NCBI GenBank assembly: GCA_016712345.1
Contig: JADJRH010000011.1
Location: 310,001-374,000 of the forward strand
DNA from: Polyangiaceae bacterium
GTDB lineage: Bacteria > Myxococcota_A > Polyangia > Polyangiales > Polyangiaceae
Direction of reading: 5' to 3'
DNA length: 64,000 nt
The number at the start of each line of letters is the position of its first letter. The stretch's first letter is position 1. Below are positions 24,261-33,046 of this stretch, piece after piece. The notes under the pieces are model-generated. The model saw only the letters and a list, made by a program, of their open reading frames with translations. It ran no database searches and had not been told where the DNA came from. The translations under genes were made by a program, and so were the position numbers.

Positions 24261-25526
24261 TCATTGCTTCGGCGCGTCTTTGGTTGCCATGAGCTGCGTC
24301 AACGCCTGGCCCGCCGGATCATTCGGCGCCATCTCCACAAACTTCTTCGCGTGGTTTTTGGCTTCGTCAATCACCCCGCGCCGCCACGTCAACATCGCCA
24401 AATTGTACCGAGCCTCTTTGTACGCCGGGTTCAATTTCAGCGCTGTCAAATAGCCGTTTCGCGCATCGTTGTACCGGTTTCGTTTGTCGGCGATGAGCGC
24501 CAAGTTGTACGTGATGTCGGCGTCGTTCGGGTGGTTTGACGCAAGCGCTTTCAGCAGCGTCTCCGCGCCGTCGAGATCACCCCCATTGATCTTCATCGCA
24601 ACCACAACAAGCACCGCGTCGCGATCGCCCTCGCCTTGAACGGCTTTGCCGGCCTCTTCTTCAGCCTCTTTCACTTTGCCGCTCGCGAGCAACACCGTTG
24701 CTTTCGCTGCGTGCGCTCGTGCCGCGTCTTGGTTCAACGCGATCGCCGCGTCGGCTTCGACCATCGCTTCTTCAAGCTTGCCCGCCGACGCCAGGATCTC
24801 AGCGTTCAGCGCGCGCGCCCGCGTATTCATCGGGCACGCTTTTGCAGCTTCGGCGCCGGCGGCCACCGCTTTTGCCTGATCGCCCGACCGTCGGGCGGCG
24901 TTCCCCGCGGCTACGTGACACGCGCACGCTCGCGGATTGGCCTTGAGACACGCCTCCGTGATCTTCGCCGCGTCTGCCAATTTCCCCTGCGCGAGCAGCC
25001 CGCGCGACACCTCTTCAAACGCCCTTTCGTTTCCGGGCTCGCGGCGCAGCGCTGTCCGCCACATAAACGCTCGATCGCCCATGTTCTTCGCGCCGTCGGC
25101 ATGAACGAAAATGCCACCCGCCAACACCGCCGCAGCGGCGGCCGTTCGCTTGTGCTTCCAGTTTGCACCCAAAAACCTACCCGCGAGCGCCGCCGCCGTT
25201 GCCGCGAGTGCCGGCCACACGAGAAGTGCCAGCGGTGCGGCCCCGCGAGCCAACGGCGCTTCAGGCCCCGAAAAGTACACCGACGCCCCCAACGCACCGG
25301 CCACCGCCACCCAAATGAGCGCCGCGGCGACCGTTGCCTCACGCGACTCCAACCGTTTTTTCAACTGCTGCGCGCACAGAAGCAGCGTCGCCAACGCGGC
25401 AGCCGAGCCGACCAACGCCAAAACAGCGTTGTCACGCGGCGCCGGATCCGGCGAAAACACACGCGGAGCGACGGCTAGACCGAGCAGGTATAAGGCCCGG
25501 AATAGGTAGTTGGCCAGGGGTACCAC
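24261..25526 (-). CDS. Membrane-anchored TPR protein
   Basis: 421 residues. Three or four hydrophobic segments in the first 140 residues (LALVGSAAALATLLLCA, ATVAAALIWVAVAGALGA, PLALLVWPALAATAAALA, AAAAAVLAGGIFV), then a run of tetratricopeptide repeats to the end: A-x-x-x-x-x-x-L/A-N-P patterns such as ALNQDAARAHAAKATVLL and ALKLNPAYKEARYNLA. TPRs mediate protein contacts; the topology puts them on the outer face or in the cytoplasm depending on the helix count. ATG/GTG start at 25526. It precedes the pyrophosphatase homologue on the same strand with 19 bp between them, likely co-transcribed. Partner unknown. Confidence 0.85.
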   Translation of the reverse strand: MVPLANYLFRALYLLGLAVAPRVFSPDPAPRDNAVLALVGSAAALATLLLCAQQLKKRLESREATVAAALIWVAVAGALGASVYFSGPEAPLARGAAPLALLVWPALAATAAALAGRFLGANWKHKRTAAAAAVLAGGIFVHADGAKNMGDRAFMWRTALRREPGNERAFEEVSRGLLAQGKLADAAKITEACLKANPRACACHVAAGNAARRSGDQAKAVAAGAEAAKACPMNTRARALNAEILASAGKLEEAMVEADAAIALNQDAARAHAAKATVLLASGKVKEAEEEAGKAVQGEGDRDAVLVVVAMKINGGDLDGAETLLKALASNHPNDADITYNLALIADKRNRYNDARNGYLTALKLNPAYKEARYNLAMLTWRRGVIDEAKNHAKKFVEMAPNDPAGQALTQLMATKDAPKQ

Positions 25527-25582
25527 GGCCGGACCATACCCGTTTGCGAAGTTTGGTCAATGCGCAGATGAAAGCCTACCCG

Positions 25583-26770
25583 TCAACACCCGCCGCCGTT
25601 GCACGGACCTACCCTCGGCGTGGCGCTTCCTTTTCCAATACCACACCACTCCGGCATGTTCGCTGGAAGCCCATTCATTTGGTAAGGCGACTCGCCGTCT
25701 TTCAACCAATAGGGATGATCCAAGAAAAAGCCCCAAAGTGAGCCGAAAATAGAGCTTCCATCCGCCGCCGGGTCAAGCGGCGGGGCCGAATGTCCGCAGT
25801 TGTGAATACACTCCACAAAGAAGTTCCCTTCACTTGTCAGATCGCTTTCAAGCGTTTTTGACAGCGTTTCAAAGCTCAAAAGCCCCAAACACGTGTCAGT
25901 TGGACCACCCCACAAAACCAACCCCGGCAACTTCTTTTCAGGTTTGCCCCACGGCCGGATCACCCCACCCGTGCCGCCCGACAGCGAGATAAACGACGAA
26001 ATTCGATTGGCGCGGTGCGCTGCCAACTGATCTGTAAAAAGTGCCCCCGCGCTCACCCCGGCCGAACCTACACAATTCAGGTTGGCTTCCACCTGCTTCG
26101 CTGTACAAGTCAACATGTCATCGAAGAAGGTGTACTCTTCCTCCATCCGCGCTTCACTCTGCGTGGTATCAAACGGCCACTGGAATTGACCGTCGCCTTT
26201 TGACCGCGGAACCACCGCTACAAACCGCTGTTCATCCGCAGCCTGCTGAATTTGACCTTCCTCCAAAAAGTCTTCCGCGCTTCCACCCAACCAATGCCAC
26301 AAAAACAAGATCGGCGGATGCTCTGCAACCGTCAGATCTTTGGGCAACACCAAGATAAACTTCCGTGTGTTTCCCTTGCTTGTAATCGTGTTTTCACCTT
26401 CTACCAGAGTGGGACACGCCCCACCTGTATAGTCCGGCAGCGGGTCGGGCACGGCTGAGCCCGCCGGAGGCTCCTTTGCGCACATCGACCCGACCGGTCC
26501 ACCCGCACCCGAGCCGCTCGTTGTGGTGGTCGAGTTGGTTGTTCCACCCGATCCACTGGTGGTGCTTGATCCACCCATCCCCGTGCTCATTCCACCCGTG
26601 CCCGGCGAGCCCCCGGATCCTCCACTTCCACCGGTTTCACCGCCTTTTCCGCCGGTTTCGCCCGTGCTCGACTCACCGCCGTCACAGGCGGCAACCATCA
26701 CAATTGCTGCCAGAGCGAAAGACTTCACCATTACAGAATTGACAAAGGGGGTAAGGGAGGTCGCTTTCAT
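25583..26770 (-). CDS. Lipoprotein alpha/beta-hydrolase, PHB depolymerase/esterase-like
   Basis: 395 residues from ATG 26770 (MKATSL). An upstream in-frame start at 26872 would add 34 residues translated from a repeat element (MFFVTSSPDHAS) and is rejected. Signal peptide with lipobox IVMVAAC, then a Gly/Ser/Thr-rich linker (about 70 residues) as in many myxobacterial lipoproteins. The hydrolase part shows strand-turn PPILFLWHWLGGS (oxyanion region), nucleophile elbow GVSAGA, and late His in NCGHSAPP, matching LpqC/feruloyl esterase-like secreted hydrolases. Anchored to the outer or inner membrane; substrate an ester or polyester, not further predictable. Confidence 0.85.
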   Translation of the reverse strand: MKATSLTPFVNSVMVKSFALAAIVMVAACDGGESSTGETGGKGGETGGSGGSGGSPGTGGMSTGMGGSSTTSGSGGTTNSTTTTSGSGAGGPVGSMCAKEPPAGSAVPDPLPDYTGGACPTLVEGENTITSKGNTRKFILVLPKDLTVAEHPPILFLWHWLGGSAEDFLEEGQIQQAADEQRFVAVVPRSKGDGQFQWPFDTTQSEARMEEEYTFFDDMLTCTAKQVEANLNCVGSAGVSAGALFTDQLAAHRANRISSFISLSGGTGGVIRPWGKPEKKLPGLVLWGGPTDTCLGLLSFETLSKTLESDLTSEGNFFVECIHNCGHSAPPLDPAADGSSIFGSLWGFFLDHPYWLKDGESPYQMNGLPANMPEWCGIGKGSATPRVGPCNGGGC

Positions 26771-26834
26771 GGTAAACGTCTCCCGCTGCACGCAACGGGC
26801 CAATTCAAGCGCTGCGAAGCGCTCCGGGTCTCGA

Positions 26835-26879
26835 TCGGACGCGTGATCGGGGCTGCTCGTTACGAAAAACACCAGCCAC
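26835..26879. mobile_element. 45-bp solo end of the 202-bp element
   Basis: Identical to 12435-12479, the right end of the element at 12282-12483 up to the last bases of its terminal repeat. The rest of the element is absent. Read on the minus strand it gives the false N-terminus MFFVTSSPDHAS in front of the esterase gene. Confidence 0.85.
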
Positions 26880-26883
26880 TAGG

Positions 26884-26957
26884 ACTAGTACCGCGATTCA
26901 ATCAACCCGATGGGTTGATTGCCGCTGCTTCGCAGCGCTCGAAATCGCGGTACTAGT
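26884..26957. mobile_element. 74-bp palindromic element with 15-bp terminal inverted repeats
   Basis: ACTAGTACCGCGATT (26884-26898) and its reverse complement (26943-26957) enclose two perfect hairpins: CAATCAACCC-gat-GGGTTGATTG (26899-26921) and CGCTGC-ttc-GCAGCG (26923-26937). Folded, this makes a three-way junction. A 54-bp inverted copy is at 18351-18404. Confidence 0.85.
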
Positions 26958-27007
26958 TTTGTTTCCGTGGGGCATTCGCCCCACACCCCGGCCGCGCAGG
27001 CGCGGCC

Positions 27008-27088
27008 CTAGTGCACCGAGTTGATAAGGCGACGAAGCGTTCCTGTGATTCATCTGAACCCTTCAGTTCTACGGAATCGGTGCACTAG
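27008..27088. mobile_element. 81-bp segment with 12-bp terminal inverted repeats
   Basis: CTAGTGCACCGA (27008-27019) is the exact reverse complement of 27077-27088. Both this and the 74-bp element end in CTAG-type sequence and are of similar size, suggesting related elements. Only one copy was seen in the window. Confidence 0.6.
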
Positions 27089-27124
27089 TTGAGTTTCGTC
27101 GCGAACTTGGATAGGAGTTGTCCC

Positions 27125-28504
27125 GTGCCGCGCCTGTCCACGCGCTTCTTAAACCTGTTCTACCCATGGCGCGTTCGTGAGGCAATGGCGCCTGAAACAG
27201 CGCGAGCCTTTCAAGACCAGTGTCGAACACGCCTTCGGTACGACGGCCGGCTCATGCAGGGGGTTATTTTCGCCTGCGATCTCCTGTGGTGGCCATTTGA
27301 CTATCTCGTTTTTTGGAACTTCCAATGGCGTGTACAAGCATTGGTATGGCCTCGCATCGCCATTGGAATAACCGCCCTTGTGTACCTTTTACTCGCCAAG
27401 CTCCGCGTGGTGGACAAGGCTCCTTTTGCTTCCCTCGTCATCGTGGCTCTTCTCCAGGCACTTGCCGCCGGTTTTGGGCCGGGATCGTTGGGCGGGCCTG
27501 AAACACCGTATCTGCATGCTCTCTACATTGTTGTGTTTGCCAGCGTACCTTTCCCATTTACACCGCGGCAGCGCATCCTGTTTAACGGGGTCGTCACGGT
27601 GGGACTTATTGGAGGTTACCTCGCGGTCAATCGCGGGTACATCCACTCTCCACACATGGCATGGGCAGTCAGCTTTTTTACCCTCAGCAACTTCCTGAGC
27701 CTCTCGTTTGGACACGGAAAATTTATCCTCGACCGCGACAACTTTGTACAAGCCCAAAAACTGACAGAACAAGCTCAACTGCTGGAAAGCCGCGTCGCAG
27801 AACGCACTGTTGAACTGCGTGACCTCCTCGACGGTGTTGAAACCGCGCGCGAACGCGAGCGCCGTCGCATCTCCCGTGAACTCCACGACGAACTGGGTCA
27901 AGAGTTGAGCGCCCTTCGCTATTCCCTCCAGTTTACCCGTGTCAGGTATGATCGAGAACCGTCGGCCATAGCGGCAAACCTCCAAGACCTTGAAGAGCTG
28001 CTTCGCCGCACAGCTCAAACCACACGCAACTTGGTTACAGAACTCAGACCCCGCGTTCTTGACGACCTCGGGCTTGAAGCCGCTGTTGAATGGTTGGTAA
28101 AACGGGTAGAATCGCGATCAGACCTAAAATGCACGCTCACCTCCGACGGCGATCTCTCCGGTCTCGACGAGCGGGCTTCGATCACAGCGTTTCGCGTTAT
28201 CCAAGAAGCGCTCACCAACGTTGTCAGGCATGCCCAAGCCACCGTTGCCCATGTCAACCTTGCCGCCGGAGACTCCACCCTGACCATTACCGTTGAAGAC
28301 GATGGCGTTGGCCTCCACGGTGAAAGTGGGCCACGTTCTCAACCGTCCACCGGAGTTGGCCTCCTTGGGATGCGCGAGCGTGTTCATGCTTTGAGTGGCA
28401 CGTTTCAGGTTGGGGACGGAAAAGATGGGAAAGGTGTACGCATTGAGTGTCGCTTACCTCTCGCTCCACCCCCATCGCTTCGCCACCCCGCTCGAAGTTC
28501 GTGA
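27125..28504 (+). CDS. Membrane sensor histidine kinase, HisKA_3 (NarX/DesK) type
   Basis: 459 residues from GTG 27125, chosen for the AGGAG 8-9 bp upstream; a TTG at 27089 in frame lies at the end of a repeat and is less likely. The N-terminal half has about six membrane helices (LMQGVIFACDLLWWPFDYL to MAWAVSFFTLSNFLSLSF), then a coiled stretch and the dimerisation helix RRRISRELHDELGQELSALR with the phospho-acceptor His. The HATPase_c domain follows (VIQEALTNVVRHA N-box, VEDDGVGL G1, GVGLLGMRERV G2). Such kinases sense through the membrane and pass phosphate to a NarL-type regulator, but none is adjacent. Confidence 0.92.
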   Translation: MPRLSTRFLNLFYPWRVREAMAPETARAFQDQCRTRLRYDGRLMQGVIFACDLLWWPFDYLVFWNFQWRVQALVWPRIAIGITALVYLLLAKLRVVDKAPFASLVIVALLQALAAGFGPGSLGGPETPYLHALYIVVFASVPFPFTPRQRILFNGVVTVGLIGGYLAVNRGYIHSPHMAWAVSFFTLSNFLSLSFGHGKFILDRDNFVQAQKLTEQAQLLESRVAERTVELRDLLDGVETARERERRRISRELHDELGQELSALRYSLQFTRVRYDREPSAIAANLQDLEELLRRTAQTTRNLVTELRPRVLDDLGLEAAVEWLVKRVESRSDLKCTLTSDGDLSGLDERASITAFRVIQEALTNVVRHAQATVAHVNLAAGDSTLTITVEDDGVGLHGESGPRSQPSTGVGLLGMRERVHALSGTFQVGDGKDGKGVRIECRLPLAPPPSLRHPARSS

Positions 28505-28560
28505 CATCGAAACAGCCCGCCCGCCGAAATTGTCTTCGGTGGTAAAGTGGCCCACAGCAA

Positions 28561-29379
28561 ATGCCTTACCGCAAAGGTCACCATCCCGTTCAGATTCACT
28601 TGGCGGCGCTAACCAACACGGGCGCCGTGCGCGAGAGCAATGAAGATGCGTTTTTCGTGGCTTCGGCCAACCACCCACCCGTATTTGGGCCTCCCACGCA
28701 GACTGTACAACTCGTCTCGCGAGCCTGGCTCTTCGGCGTATTTGACGGCTTGGGCACAGCGCGAGATAGGACAACGGCAAGTCTGACCGCGGCAGAAATG
28801 CTGCCCTCCCAAATTGGATCTTATTGGCCCCAGGCCGGTTGTGAACACCTGGCTCGTCAGCTTGAAAAAGCCATTCTGGCCGCGGGCCAAAAGGTCTTCG
28901 CTATGTCCACGCTCAAGCTGGAGCATCGAGGGATGGGTACCACCGCAACAGTGGCGGCGCTTGTGGACCAGCACCTAAAAATCGCCCACGTCGGCGATTG
29001 TCGCGCCTACCTATTTCGCAGCGGTACCCTGCAACAAATCACCCGCGATCATACCCTTGTCGAGCACCTCATCGACAACGGTAAACTCACACGGGAAGAA
29101 GCAAAATCCTTTGAACACCAGTCGGTCGTCATGCAAGCTTTGGGACCTACCGAAAACGTCAAGGTAGACAATTTCTCCGTGGATCTAACCCTTGATGACA
29201 TGGTGATCGTTACCACCGACGGCATTCATGGCATGGTAGACAATGCTCAAATCGCAGCCATTGCAACCGGCCATACAGATCCGCTCGCCTGCGTAAACGC
29301 TCTCGTGGATGCGGCAGAAAAAGCGGGTGGCCACGACAACCAAACGGTCATCGTGGCCAAAATGGTTCCATTCCAATGA
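28561..29379 (+). CDS. PP2C-family Ser/Thr protein phosphatase
   Basis: 272 residues, cytoplasmic, Mn2+/Mg2+-dependent phosphatase that reverses Ser/Thr kinase action. Motifs: TNTGAVRESNEDAFF (start, metal Asp), FGVFDGLG (metal Asp-Gly), GMGTTATVAAL, HVGDCRAYLFRSG, TRDHTLVEHLI, IVTTDGIHGMV (metal Asp) and GGHDNQTVIVA (metal Asp and Asn). All expected metal ligands are present, so it should be active. It starts 56 bp after the histidine kinase on the same strand. The window holds at least two Hanks kinases that could be its counterparts. Confidence 0.95.
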   Translation: MPYRKGHHPVQIHLAALTNTGAVRESNEDAFFVASANHPPVFGPPTQTVQLVSRAWLFGVFDGLGTARDRTTASLTAAEMLPSQIGSYWPQAGCEHLARQLEKAILAAGQKVFAMSTLKLEHRGMGTTATVAALVDQHLKIAHVGDCRAYLFRSGTLQQITRDHTLVEHLIDNGKLTREEAKSFEHQSVVMQALGPTENVKVDNFSVDLTLDDMVIVTTDGIHGMVDNAQIAAIATGHTDPLACVNALVDAAEKAGGHDNQTVIVAKMVPFQ

Positions 29380-29454
29380 ATGAGTACACATCGCGGCGTT
29401 GGGTGGAAAGGCTCGCCGCCAATCTGCCGGGCGCGTCAACTCGCCGCCGTCAAC

Positions 29455-30144
29455 CTACAGATTCCAGGGCATCAGCGTCAATGTCAAACGGCCCTCACCC
29501 ACCAGGTCTTCCTGCACAATCCCATCAAAATCGTCCTGATAATGAAGGCGCGCATCGGCACTCACCATAAATCGCCAAATGCGTACACCCAGACCGGCTC
29601 CAGCGCCGATTGACCCTTCAAGCGTGGTGCCCACACCCCGCTGGTCCGCCACATGAAGATTGAACGGGAACACCAGATAGGGCACCACAATCCCTTTTGA
29701 AAAAGAGGCGTGCACATTCACACCGAGTCGATAATCGTTGCGCTCGATGGCGTCGTACCGGGCAGCCCCCACTTCAAATTCAGCGTCGAGCGGTGAGATA
29801 AACGAAAAGAGCCGAAGCCCCAAACCAAACGACGCCGCCGGTTCAGACTTTTCAAAACTATGCAACGCCGACCCGTTCACCGATATACCCCAATAGCCGC
29901 GAGCGGGTCGTGGCGGAGGGGGAGGTTGGTACACCGGCTGGGGCGGAGGTGGTACGTATTTGGGCTGGGGCGGCGGGTAGTAATAGGGCGGCGGAGTACC
30001 GTACGGCGCGTAGTACCCACCCGGCGGAACATATTGGCCGGGAGGGTAGGGAGAATAATAAACAGGTTGAGCAAACGCTGTTGCCGATGCACCGAGCGCT
30101 ACGGCAGCGGCGGCGAGGGCGAAGAAAGTTAATGAACCAAACAT
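29455..30144 (-). CDS. Outer-membrane beta-barrel-like protein with Pro/Tyr-rich linker
   Basis: 229 residues from ATG 30144, which has GAGG 7 bp upstream and gives a clean signal peptide (MFGSLTFFALAAAAVALGAS, cleavage after AFAQ); a frame extending to 30288 is not needed. The mature N-terminus is a Pro/Tyr/Gln-rich stretch of about 70 residues (YYSPYPPGQYVPPGGYY type), followed by alternating strands (SFGLGLRLFSFISPLDAEFEVGAARY, GVGTTLEGSIGAGAGLGVRIW) and a terminal beta signal-like end. Function unknown; an opacity/porin-like surface protein is the best guess. Confidence 0.8.
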   Translation of the reverse strand: MFGSLTFFALAAAAVALGASATAFAQPVYYSPYPPGQYVPPGGYYAPYGTPPPYYYPPPQPKYVPPPPQPVYQPPPPPRPARGYWGISVNGSALHSFEKSEPAASFGLGLRLFSFISPLDAEFEVGAARYDAIERNDYRLGVNVHASFSKGIVVPYLVFPFNLHVADQRGVGTTLEGSIGAGAGLGVRIWRFMVSADARLHYQDDFDGIVQEDLVGEGRLTLTLMPWNL

Positions 30145-30508
30145 GCCTAACCTCGTGGGGGCGGCCATCGCAGCAATTTGTGCGAGGCGGGTTTCTACCG
30201 GGCAGTTTGGCAAAAACGTTACCAATTGGGCGTTGGCCCCGTGCTGCGCAAATCCCCCTGTTTTGCCCGAAAATTCAAACTTCTTCACCCGTCCAATGGC
30301 CAGATTGCGGCGCGCGCCGTCGGTGTGGAGTCAACTGTTCACACACGCGTTGCCACTCGTTCTCCCCAATCTTACTTGCAATTGTACCAAACCAGCTGGG
30401 CCCAGGCGGGCTTCCCAACACCATCCACCCTCAACGTAGCTGGGGTCATGCGCTCCGGCATCATGGCAAGCGCGCCGGCAGGCGACTACGTGAACCGGCA
30501 GGGATTAT
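30145..30508. other. Gene-free stretch
   Basis: 364 bp between the beta-barrel gene and the pirin gene, both on the minus strand. Open frames here are short, lack ribosome sites and have no recognisable protein features. It probably holds the promoter of the beta-barrel gene; I see no repeat of the families listed elsewhere. Confidence 0.4.
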
Positions 30509-31207
30509 TCAGGCCAAGTCAAACACAAGCACTTCTGCGCCGTCGACGCCCGCAACGGTAACCATCGTCTCGTTTGACAGTGCCGCGGCGTCGCCCGCGC
30601 CAAGCTCCTTGCCATTGATGACAGCCTTCCCGCGGGCGAGATGTACCCAAGCGTGTCGTCCACTCGCAATGGGTAGTTCAGCCGTTTGACCCTTATCAAA
30701 GAGCCCCGCATAAAGTTTGGCATTGGTATGGATGGTGATACTCCCATCTTCACCCGTGGGGGAGGCAACCAACCTCAACTTGCCCGCCTTTTCTTCGCGC
30801 GAAAACGTCTTTTGTTCATACCCGGGCGCAATACCCATTTTAGACGGCATGAGCCAGATCTGTAAAAAGTGTACGTTCTCGGTTTTAGAAGCATTCATTT
30901 CACTGTGGGTAACACCCGTGCCCGCGCTCATGCGCTGCACATCTCCAGGCGAGATCACCGAGCCGGTACCCATTGAGTCTCGGTGGGCAAGCCCGCCCTC
31001 CAATACGTACGAAATGATCTCCATGTCGCGGTGCGGGTGTGTTCCAAATCCGCGGCCGGCGAGCACCCGATCTTCGTTGATCACCCGCAGCTGCCGAAAG
31101 CCCATGTGTTTGGGGTCGTAATAATCGGCGAATGAAAACGTGTGGTAGCTGTCGAGCCAGCCGTGGTTGGCGTGACCGCGCTCATGGGCATGACGAACGG
31201 TGATCAT
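30509..31207 (-). CDS. Pirin family protein, YhhW-like
   Basis: 232 residues, bicupin. The N-terminal cupin carries the metal ligands in GTHPHRDMEIISYVLEG (two His, one Glu) and GVTHSEMN (His), and opens with the family phrase GWLDSYHTFSFADYYDP. Known YhhW proteins act as quercetin 2,3-dioxygenases in vitro; the physiological substrate is unknown. The C-terminal cupin appears degenerate, as is usual. It is divergent from a LysR regulator gene with 113 bp between, the common regulator-target layout, so the LysR protein probably controls it. Confidence 0.95.
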   Translation of the reverse strand: MITVRHAHERGHANHGWLDSYHTFSFADYYDPKHMGFRQLRVINEDRVLAGRGFGTHPHRDMEIISYVLEGGLAHRDSMGTGSVISPGDVQRMSAGTGVTHSEMNASKTENVHFLQIWLMPSKMGIAPGYEQKTFSREEKAGKLRLVASPTGEDGSITIHTNAKLYAGLFDKGQTAELPIASGRHAWVHLARGKAVINGKELGAGDAAALSNETMVTVAGVDGAEVLVFDLA

Positions 31208-31320
31208 TGTTTTTCCTTTGATGGTTGAGGTTCCGCTGTTTCTCTACCGTAGCGCTTTTTTATATTCATGGAATCGAAATTAAATTGAACCTGACCATCG
31301 ATTTATGAGATGGGTAAGTT
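31208..31320. promoter_or_regulatory. Divergent pirin / LysR promoter region
   Basis: 113 bp with an AT-rich centre. AATCGAAAT and ATCGATTT halves flank the middle (about 31270-31303), an imperfect inverted pair that could be the LysR binding site. Not a strict T-N11-A box by itself. Confidence 0.4.
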
Positions 31321-32265
31321 GTGACCGACCAACACGACCCGTTCACGCTTGACCAACTGCGCACGTTGGCTGCGGCGGTAGATGAGGGCAGTTTCTCCGC
31401 GGCCGGGCGCCGCCTTTCACGTGTACAGTCGGCTGTGAGCACAGCCATGATCAACCTTGAAAACTCGCTCGGTGTACCTTTGTGGGATCGATCGGGGCGA
31501 AAGCCGCGACTCACACCGCAGGGGAGGGTGGTGCTCGCGGCAGCGCGTCGCATTCTGGCCCAGTGCGACACCATGCGAAGTGTTGTTCAAGACCTTTCCG
31601 GCAAAACAGAAGGGGTGGCCGCTCTCTGTGTTGACTCGCTTTTTCCAGTAAACGCCCTTGCCGACCTCGCCCTTCGGTTTGCAGAAACCTACCCTCATGT
31701 AGACCTGCGGGTAGAAGTGCAAACCATGTCGGCCGTCACCGCAAAAGTCCTTTCAGGTGAGGCGACCATCGGTGTTGTCGGCCCTGCGGGGCTAAAGCCC
31801 GGCCTCGTCAGAACCGCTATTTCCGCCATTCGCATGGTCGCCGTCGCCTCAAAAATTCATCCGCTTGCGGCCTTTAAGGATCCTATACTTACCACCGCAT
31901 TTGCCGATTTTGTACAAATCGTTTTGTCAGAACGGGGCGGCGATCCGGCCTCCGATCAGGCGGTTCTGTCATCCCGCACGTTCCGCGTCACCGATCTCCC
32001 CACCAAGCTCGCCATGATCAAAAAAGGGGTTGGTTGGGGCAATCTCCCCGAGCACATCTGTCGAAAAGATCTGGCAGCCGGAAACCTTGTTGAAATTCAA
32101 CCTGCCGCCTGGGGTAAAGATGACTTCGTTCTTACCCTCTCCATTGTCCACCTTCCCAATCAACCTTTGGGGCCGGCCCATCGGTGGATCATGAGTCAAC
32201 TTGCCTCGCTGTGTGAACGGGACACGGTTTTCCCGGCGCTCAAGAAAGAACGAAAAAAACCATGA
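31321..32265 (+). CDS. LysR-family transcriptional regulator
   Basis: 314 residues from GTG 31321. Winged HTH at residues 9-65: LDQLRTLAAAVDEGSFSAAG, RRLSRVQSAVSTAMINLE, LWDRSGRKPRLTPQG. Then the effector-binding domain begins with SLFPVNALADLALRFAETYP and ends with a GNLPEHICRKDL-type phrase. LysR proteins usually bind as tetramers to the shared promoter and activate the divergent gene on ligand binding; here that gene is the pirin. Ligand unknown. Confidence 0.95.
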   Translation: MTDQHDPFTLDQLRTLAAAVDEGSFSAAGRRLSRVQSAVSTAMINLENSLGVPLWDRSGRKPRLTPQGRVVLAAARRILAQCDTMRSVVQDLSGKTEGVAALCVDSLFPVNALADLALRFAETYPHVDLRVEVQTMSAVTAKVLSGEATIGVVGPAGLKPGLVRTAISAIRMVAVASKIHPLAAFKDPILTTAFADFVQIVLSERGGDPASDQAVLSSRTFRVTDLPTKLAMIKKGVGWGNLPEHICRKDLAAGNLVEIQPAAWGKDDFVLTLSIVHLPNQPLGPAHRWIMSQLASLCERDTVFPALKKERKKP

Positions 32266-32371
32266 CGCCCGCGCCGCTCGTGGGCTACACTTGCTCTCGC
32301 GCGGCATACGCCGCAGTTACACCAACGGGGAAACTGCTGCCCGGTGCCGGCACGTCACAAGGAGGCCATTC

Positions 32372-33046
32372 ATGTTAACGTTTGAGCCCAAACTCCAGCT
32401 CGCCCGTGAACCCGACGGAGAGTACACACTGCACTCTGTGACAATTGCACCCAACTCTGCGTATTCCGCGGGCCGGGCAGAAGAAGGTCCGCCCCCCAAC
32501 GTGCGCCTTCTGCCTTCCGTCTTGCCCGTGATGTTGCACATCCGCTCGCGCAAGGGCCCGGCGCTGCAAGTTCTCACCCCACTGCGACATCGCATTCACA
32601 ACCTCAAGTTGGGAGACAAGTTTGGCAAGACAAGCGTCCTTGCGTTTGTCATGTTAAACGGTGCCACCGCCGGCTCGGCTTCCATTCAAGTGAATGACCC
32701 CAACACCAACGAAAATCCGGGCCCCAAGCCGGTTGACACCGCCGATTGGTACGCGTGGATCAATCGCATGCCGCCGGGCCCCGCTCGATTTCATGTCACC
32801 GGCACAGTCTTGGTTCCACACCCGGGGTTTGACGTAAAACTTGTAAAGGCCGAGCCCCAGGGGTTTAACCCGGCCGAGTTGATTTTAGACCTGGTGGTAG
32901 AAGAAAAATACGGCGTTTGGCCCCAGGTGGTAACGCCGCTCAACGTTCGGTTTGATGAAGCGCCGCTCGCTCATGAGTACACCGGCGTGCTCATTCGCAT
33001 CCCCGGCAGCGACGCCGTTCACATTGAAGTCGACCAAGTATTTTAG
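32372..33046 (+). CDS. Hypothetical protein, beta-rich
   Basis: 224 residues from ATG 32372, fixed by AAGGAGG 7 bp upstream; the frame upstream to 32201 overlaps the LysR gene and is not used. No signal peptide, membrane helix or familiar motif. Segments such as RFHVTGTVLVPHPGFDVKLV and GVLIRIPGSDAVHIEVDQVF suggest a beta-sandwich protein. Its stop TAG overlaps the stop of the convergent AlkC gene by 3 bp. Function unknown. Confidence 0.8.
   Translation: MLTFEPKLQLAREPDGEYTLHSVTIAPNSAYSAGRAEEGPPPNVRLLPSVLPVMLHIRSRKGPALQVLTPLRHRIHNLKLGDKFGKTSVLAFVMLNGATAGSASIQVNDPNTNENPGPKPVDTADWYAWINRMPPGPARFHVTGTVLVPHPGFDVKLVKAEPQGFNPAELILDLVVEEKYGVWPQVVTPLNVRFDEAPLAHEYTGVLIRIPGSDAVHIEVDQVF

Larger units (their letters stand above)
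26771..27124. repeat. Stacked repeat elements between divergent genes
   Basis: 354 bp between the esterase and histidine kinase starts. In order: a GCGCTGCGAAGCGCTC palindrome (from about 26810), the 45-bp end of the 202-bp element (26835-26879), the 74-bp element (26884-26957), hairpin GTGGGGC-attc-GCCCCAC (26967-26984), hairpin GGCCGCGC-ag-GCGCGGCC (26990-27007), and an 81-bp segment bounded by CTAGTGCACCGA and its reverse complement (27008-27088). Promoters must lie in or next to these repeats. Confidence 0.8.

Noticed and set aside
30143..30439. Plus-strand 98-residue frame in the gap before pirin
   Set aside because: No ribosome site, no protein-like composition, and it overlaps the start of the beta-barrel gene antisense.
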